A program made the translations under genes and the position numbers. From CAWCDJ01 sp963778675 (GTDB taxonomy: Bacteria > Acidobacteriota > Terriglobia > Bryobacterales > Bryobacteraceae), in NCBI GenBank assembly GCA_963778675.1, contig CAVZVI010000011.1, positions 744,001 to 808,000 on the forward strand: 64,000 nt of DNA, read 5' to 3'. The notes below the pieces were generated by a model, which did not search any database, was not told the DNA's origin, and saw only the letters and a list, made by a program, of their open reading frames with translations. Positions 60,747-64,000 of the stretch are shown here, in pieces (the first letter of the stretch is position 1; every line of letters begins with the position of its first letter).

Positions 60747-62168
60747 CTACTTACCGGGAATGAAGGGGCCTTTCGGCGTGCGGCTCCGCACTTCCGCGAA
60801 GTACTTCTGCACATAGTCCTGCAGCGCGACCGGTACTTCATCGCGATCGATCTCAGCACCGCCGTGGATGTGCGTGGCCCGGGCATCGGTGTAGGGCGTT
60901 ATCAGGGTCTGTTCTCCCGATACGGTTTGAACGGCTGCGTTCCCGGTCACGTTCTCCGACCGTTTGCCGAGAATCACGCTGATCTTGCCCATGGCGGCAA
61001 GTTCACCAGCCTTCTTGGCTGCTTTGTCGCCTTCCTCGTTGCCGGCGGAACTGGCTTCCTGCTTTTCACGGTCGCCGTTGTTCTTGCCGTCGCCCATAGC
61101 AGAGGACGGTTGTTGTCCTCTCCCCTGAGCGCCTTGTGCAGATCCGGGCTGTCCGGCGGAGGGATCTTTTCCGGGCCGGCCGTCCCGGCGCTGATCGAGG
61201 CGGCCGCCCCGGCCGTTCGGATCGCGGCCCAGGTTGGCCTGGCGCATGTCGCCACCTGCCTGGCTTTTCGATTGCGGTTTGAGTTGCGACCACATACTGC
61301 GAAGGGCATCACTCACCTTCGAGATCAGGCTGGAGCTACTGTCAGATTGCCGCGCCTCCTGGTTCGCTCCATCCTGCTGCGACTGCCCTTCGCGGCGATC
61401 GGCGCTGCCCTGGCGGTGATTGGAATCCGGCGCGGCCTGCGTCCCGTTTGACGCTGAGGATGTTGCGCCGCGATCCTTTTGTTGCTCCGCTTTCTCGGAA
61501 AGATCGCTGGGCCTGGCCTGGGCCGAGCGATCCCCGGCCCGGGCACCTTCCGCGGCGTCCTCTCCGGTCTTGGGTTCCGCCGCCGCCCGCTTGGCAGGCG
61601 GCTCCTTACGCTCGAGCAGGTCGGACAGTTGCACCTTGGGGAGCCGCAGCAGGCACTCCGCGATTGCGGGTATGGGTTGGCGCAGGTCCAGATGGTCACG
61701 CCAGGTGTAGCGCAGGATGAAAAGGCTCCCGGCCACGAGTGCCAGCGGTGCGGCCGCGTAGAGCATGCGCGGCGTGCGGAACGGAACAGCATCGGCGGCG
61801 CGGATCGATTGGGAAGCGCGCAGCGCCCGCTCGTGTTGATGCTCCCGCATGCCGGGATCGGAACGCCGCGCCCCTTCCGGGCTCGAGTAAAACAGCGCAG
61901 TCGAAAGCGTATCGGCGAGGTGCAGGCGCGCGTCCACGAGCTGCGCTGTGAGATAGAATCCGGGAACGCGACGTATGGCAATAGACAGACCGGCCGCGAG
62001 CGTGGCCGCGGGCATCGCAATCAGCCAGTGCCACCCGAGAATGTCGGTTCCGAGCAGGAGCAGCAGGATCAGCACCGCAGCGGTGACGGCCGCGGAGCGA
62101 GCGCCTTCGGCCGCCACGACGTTCCATACCAGACGCCGCCGCGCGCGCGAGATTAACTGATAGAGCAT
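60747..62168 (-). CDS. Membrane protein with long low-complexity cytoplasmic or periplasmic region
   Basis: The 473-residue protein has hydrophobic segments at about 25-65 (two helices) and 135-155, then a Gln/Asp/Ser/Arg/Gly-rich disordered stretch (about 195-400), and a compact C-terminus (about 405-473, ISVILGKRSENVTGNAAV; EVPVALQDYVQKYFAEVRS). Genes of this shape in acidobacteria often sit near MoxR/DUF58 clusters, but none is seen here. Function unknown. Confidence 0.7.
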   Translation of the reverse strand: MLYQLISRARRRLVWNVVAAEGARSAAVTAAVLILLLLLGTDILGWHWLIAMPAATLAAGLSIAIRRVPGFYLTAQLVDARLHLADTLSTALFYSSPEGARRSDPGMREHQHERALRASQSIRAADAVPFRTPRMLYAAAPLALVAGSLFILRYTWRDHLDLRQPIPAIAECLLRLPKVQLSDLLERKEPPAKRAAAEPKTGEDAAEGARAGDRSAQARPSDLSEKAEQQKDRGATSSASNGTQAAPDSNHRQGSADRREGQSQQDGANQEARQSDSSSSLISKVSDALRSMWSQLKPQSKSQAGGDMRQANLGRDPNGRGGRLDQRRDGRPGKDPSAGQPGSAQGAQGRGQQPSSAMGDGKNNGDREKQEASSAGNEEGDKAAKKAGELAAMGKISVILGKRSENVTGNAAVQTVSGEQTLITPYTDARATHIHGGAEIDRDEVPVALQDYVQKYFAEVRSRTPKGPFIPGK

Positions 62169-62215
62169 CCGCCCTCCACCTCGCTTAGCTAGATGTCGGC
62201 GCCTCGGCAGCGGGC

Positions 62216-64000
62216 CTAGTATTTCGCGCGGCTGGCCGATGAAACGGCCCTGGCCCCGCGTGTGGGATCTTCCAGTTCAAAGACCCCGTGCGTGTCCGTC
62301 ATCGCAAACAGGCGGTCGGGTTCGCCGGGCACGACCATCAGTTGCGTGATCGGGCCCGGGCCCAGGCTCTCCGTACCGATCGCCTGCCAAGAAGATCCGC
62401 TGTCGCTCGTTTCGTAGATGATGCCGTAGACTGCGGCGTAGTATACATCCTCGCGCGCGGGATGCCGGACGACTGCATCGACGGTATTGCCGCGCAGGGT
62501 TCCCCCCGCGGCTTCCCATGTGGCGCCGAAATCGTGGGACTGCATCAGTCCGCCGGTAGTGGCTGCCAGCAGAAGTCCGGCGGCGTTGCCCGCCAGGTCG
62601 AGGACTTCGGGATCGCCGGGAATGGACCCGGCCATCTTCCAACGCACGCCGTCAAACGAGATCCACACGTGCGGACCGCCAACGGCCGCAAGCGTGCCCG
62701 CGGAGATCGAGACCAGTTCGCGGATGGGCTCGCCTCGTCCGGGCAGGTCGATCTGAGTCCATGTCCGTCCGCCGTCTTCACTGCGGTACAGGTCCGCCGC
62801 TGATGCGGCGAACACACGGCCCGACACGGCCAGCACGGCAGTGACCGGCGATGGAGCCGGAACAAATGCCCAGGTCCGGCCGCCGTCCACGGACGCAGCG
62901 AGCTTGCCTGCGTCCGCTAGATAGACCGGCGCCGGCGGGTCACCGGCGGTTGCATTTCGTGAGACAGTCCTGGAGGCCGTACCCTCGCCGGAAGCTGCCA
63001 CCCAGTTCGTTGCGTCCGCCGGGAGTTTCCAGAGGCCGCGATCCGATTTCTCGCCGAGGACGCTGCTGAATAGCGCGCCACCCGATTCGACGAGCGGCAG
63101 GAAGTGGCGGCTGCACAGGCCGCGGTTCACCTCCCGCCAGTGGCGGCCGTCGTCATCGCTGCGCAGAACTCCGTCGTTCTCGGTGGCCATGAAGACCCGG
63201 CCGGGATGGGAGCGATCCCACACGATGGACTGCGCCACGTAGCTCGAGACCTTGGTCCAGCTGGTGCCTCCGTTCACGGTCCTCATCAGGCCGCTTTTCG
63301 AACCGGCAAGCCACAAGCTGGGGAGAGTCGGATGTTGCGCCACCACGTAGGTGCGGTCCGTGGCGCTCTTCGCCTTGGCCCACAGCGCTCCGCCGTTCGT
63401 GCTGCGGTAGACGCCGCTGCAGGCTCCCGCCACGATTCGTCCCGGGACCTTCCAGTCCACCTGGATCGAGAAGACGTCCGAGTCGGTCTCGATTCCGTCA
63501 TGAACCGGCTGCCAGTGGCGTCCGCCGTCCTCCGTCTTCCAGGGAAGGTGCGGCGTGCCCGCGTAAATGATGCTGCGGTCCGCCGGGTCGAAAGCGAGCG
63601 AAACCACCGGGCGCAATTCCGGATCCCCGGGCGGCGAGATGCGCTGCCAGGAGCCACCGCTGTCGGAGCTCAGAAAGATCCCGTCCTCCGTGCCCGCCGC
63701 GATGAAATGAGGATCGCCGCTCCAGACGGCCAGCGACCACACCTGCCGGCTTTGCATGTCGGGAACTCGCTGCCACGTATAGCCGCCGTCCGGGCTGCGG
63801 AATATGCCCGCGAACCGGGATGACCCGCTGGAGAGTGCGGCAAGAAACGTATCGGCGCTCAACGGGTCGATGACCAGGGCGTGTAATGTCGCCCTGAACT
63901 CTCCGGGAAATGGCAGTGGGGTCCAGGACTCGCCTGCGTTCTTGGAAAGAAACAGGGAGGCATTGGCTGTACCCGCAAGCACCAGGTCCGGGCGGTTTGG
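62216..64000 (-). CDS. YCF48/BNR-repeat (sortilin-like propeller) protein, 5' end missing
   Basis: The frame stays open to base 64000 and its reading (PNRPDLVLAGTA before the first in-window start) continues a repeat, so the gene runs off the right edge. At least 594 residues are made of repeats with the Asp-box pattern: S-x-D-x-G-x-x-W, seen for example in SKNAGESWTPL, SPDGGYTWQRV, SSDSGGSWQRI and SDSGSSWQAI. These fold as beta-propeller blades. Such proteins are abundant in Solibacter-type genomes and mostly secreted, with unknown ligands. Confidence 0.85.
   Translation of the reverse strand, partial: PNRPDLVLAGTANASLFLSKNAGESWTPLPFPGEFRATLHALVIDPLSADTFLAALSSGSSRFAGIFRSPDGGYTWQRVPDMQSRQVWSLAVWSGDPHFIAAGTEDGIFLSSDSGGSWQRISPPGDPELRPVVSLAFDPADRSIIYAGTPHLPWKTEDGGRHWQPVHDGIETDSDVFSIQVDWKVPGRIVAGACSGVYRSTNGGALWAKAKSATDRTYVVAQHPTLPSLWLAGSKSGLMRTVNGGTSWTKVSSYVAQSIVWDRSHPGRVFMATENDGVLRSDDDGRHWREVNRGLCSRHFLPLVESGGALFSSVLGEKSDRGLWKLPADATNWVAASGEGTASRTVSRNATAGDPPAPVYLADAGKLAASVDGGRTWAFVPAPSPVTAVLAVSGRVFAASAADLYRSEDGGRTWTQIDLPGRGEPIRELVSISAGTLAAVGGPHVWISFDGVRWKMAGSIPGDPEVLDLAGNAAGLLLAATTGGLMQSHDFGATWEAAGGTLRGNTVDAVVRHPAREDVYYAAVYGIIYETSDSGSSWQAIGTESLGPGPITQLMVVPGEPDRLFAMTDTHGVFELEDPTRGARAVSSASRAKY

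Noticed and set aside
1..64000. CRISPR arrays, insertion sequences, prophage or integron features
   Set aside because: I found no regularly spaced repeats, transposase, integrase or phage structural gene. The TPR-CHAT protein is not next to any Cas gene, so it is not a Craspase-type system.

Overview
The window is GC-rich, densely packed bacterial DNA that looks chromosomal. Several gene families point to an acidobacterium of the Bryobacterales/Solibacter type: two secreted proteins of the 'VWFA-related Acidobacterial domain' kind (52945-53952 and 57941-58939), a YCF48/BNR-repeat protein, a secreted TPR-CHAT protein encoded with an ECF sigma factor, a DUF3300/DUF2950 pair, and a stand-alone domain normally found at the N-terminus of acidobacterial signalling proteins. 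This assignment rests on recognising families, not on a database search. I see no rRNA, tRNA, CRISPR array, phage gene or insertion sequence.

Layout. (1) 1-10.4 kb: the start of a DUF5995-like gene and a membrane protein, then a PadR-controlled efflux operon (PadR, TolC, RND pump, adaptor) behind a very good sigma70-type promoter. A cation diffusion facilitator, a Ste24-like M48 protease and a membrane TPR protein follow. (2) 10.4-15.4 kb: an ECF sigma factor, a membrane TPR protein likely to be its anti-sigma factor, and a secreted TPR-CHAT protein whose catalytic Cys is cut off by a frameshift. (3) 15.4-25 kb: a gamma-glutamylcyclotransferase-like protein, a secreted kinase-like protein, a secreted DSP-type phosphatase, a DUF4091 glycosidase-like protein, and a second, CzcCBA/CusCBA-like heavy-metal efflux operon on the minus strand.

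(4) 25-43 kb: one long minus-strand exopolysaccharide operon with ATGA/GTGA overlaps between most genes. In transcription order it has a LolA-like protein, a NusG/RfaH-like antiterminator, a Wzc-type kinase, a flippase, an O-antigen ligase/polymerase, a GT4 glycosyltransferase, a GNAT enzyme, a PglC-like phosphoglycosyltransferase, a DegT aminotransferase, a PglF/CapD-like dehydratase, a FemAB-like protein, a second DegT aminotransferase, a polysaccharide deacetylase, and finally ComA, ComB and an ATP-grasp ligase. ComA and ComB are the phosphosulfolactate synthase and phosphatase known from coenzyme M synthesis. Placed beside an amide-forming ATP-grasp enzyme and amino-sugar genes, they suggest that this operon attaches (R)-3-sulfolactate to an amino sugar. 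That would make a sulfonated glycan, and it is the most interesting prediction here.

(5) 43-49 kb: an envelope-stress group (DUF2382 protein, DUF937-OmpA fusion, MsbA-like ABC transporter, LysM protein, PPK2 polyphosphate kinase). (6) 49-64 kb: DUF3300 and DUF2950 proteins, a REC-histidine kinase hybrid, two VWA proteins, a secreted M48 protease, beta-barrel proteins, an orphan receiver, a predicted anchored HEXXH protein, a lone winged-helix-like domain beside an unusual inverted-repeat cluster, a low-complexity membrane protein, and a BNR-repeat protein running off the right edge. Many genes begin with GTG, and several reading frames extend upstream of the likely true start. I chose starts from ribosome-binding sites, signal peptides and stop-start overlaps.
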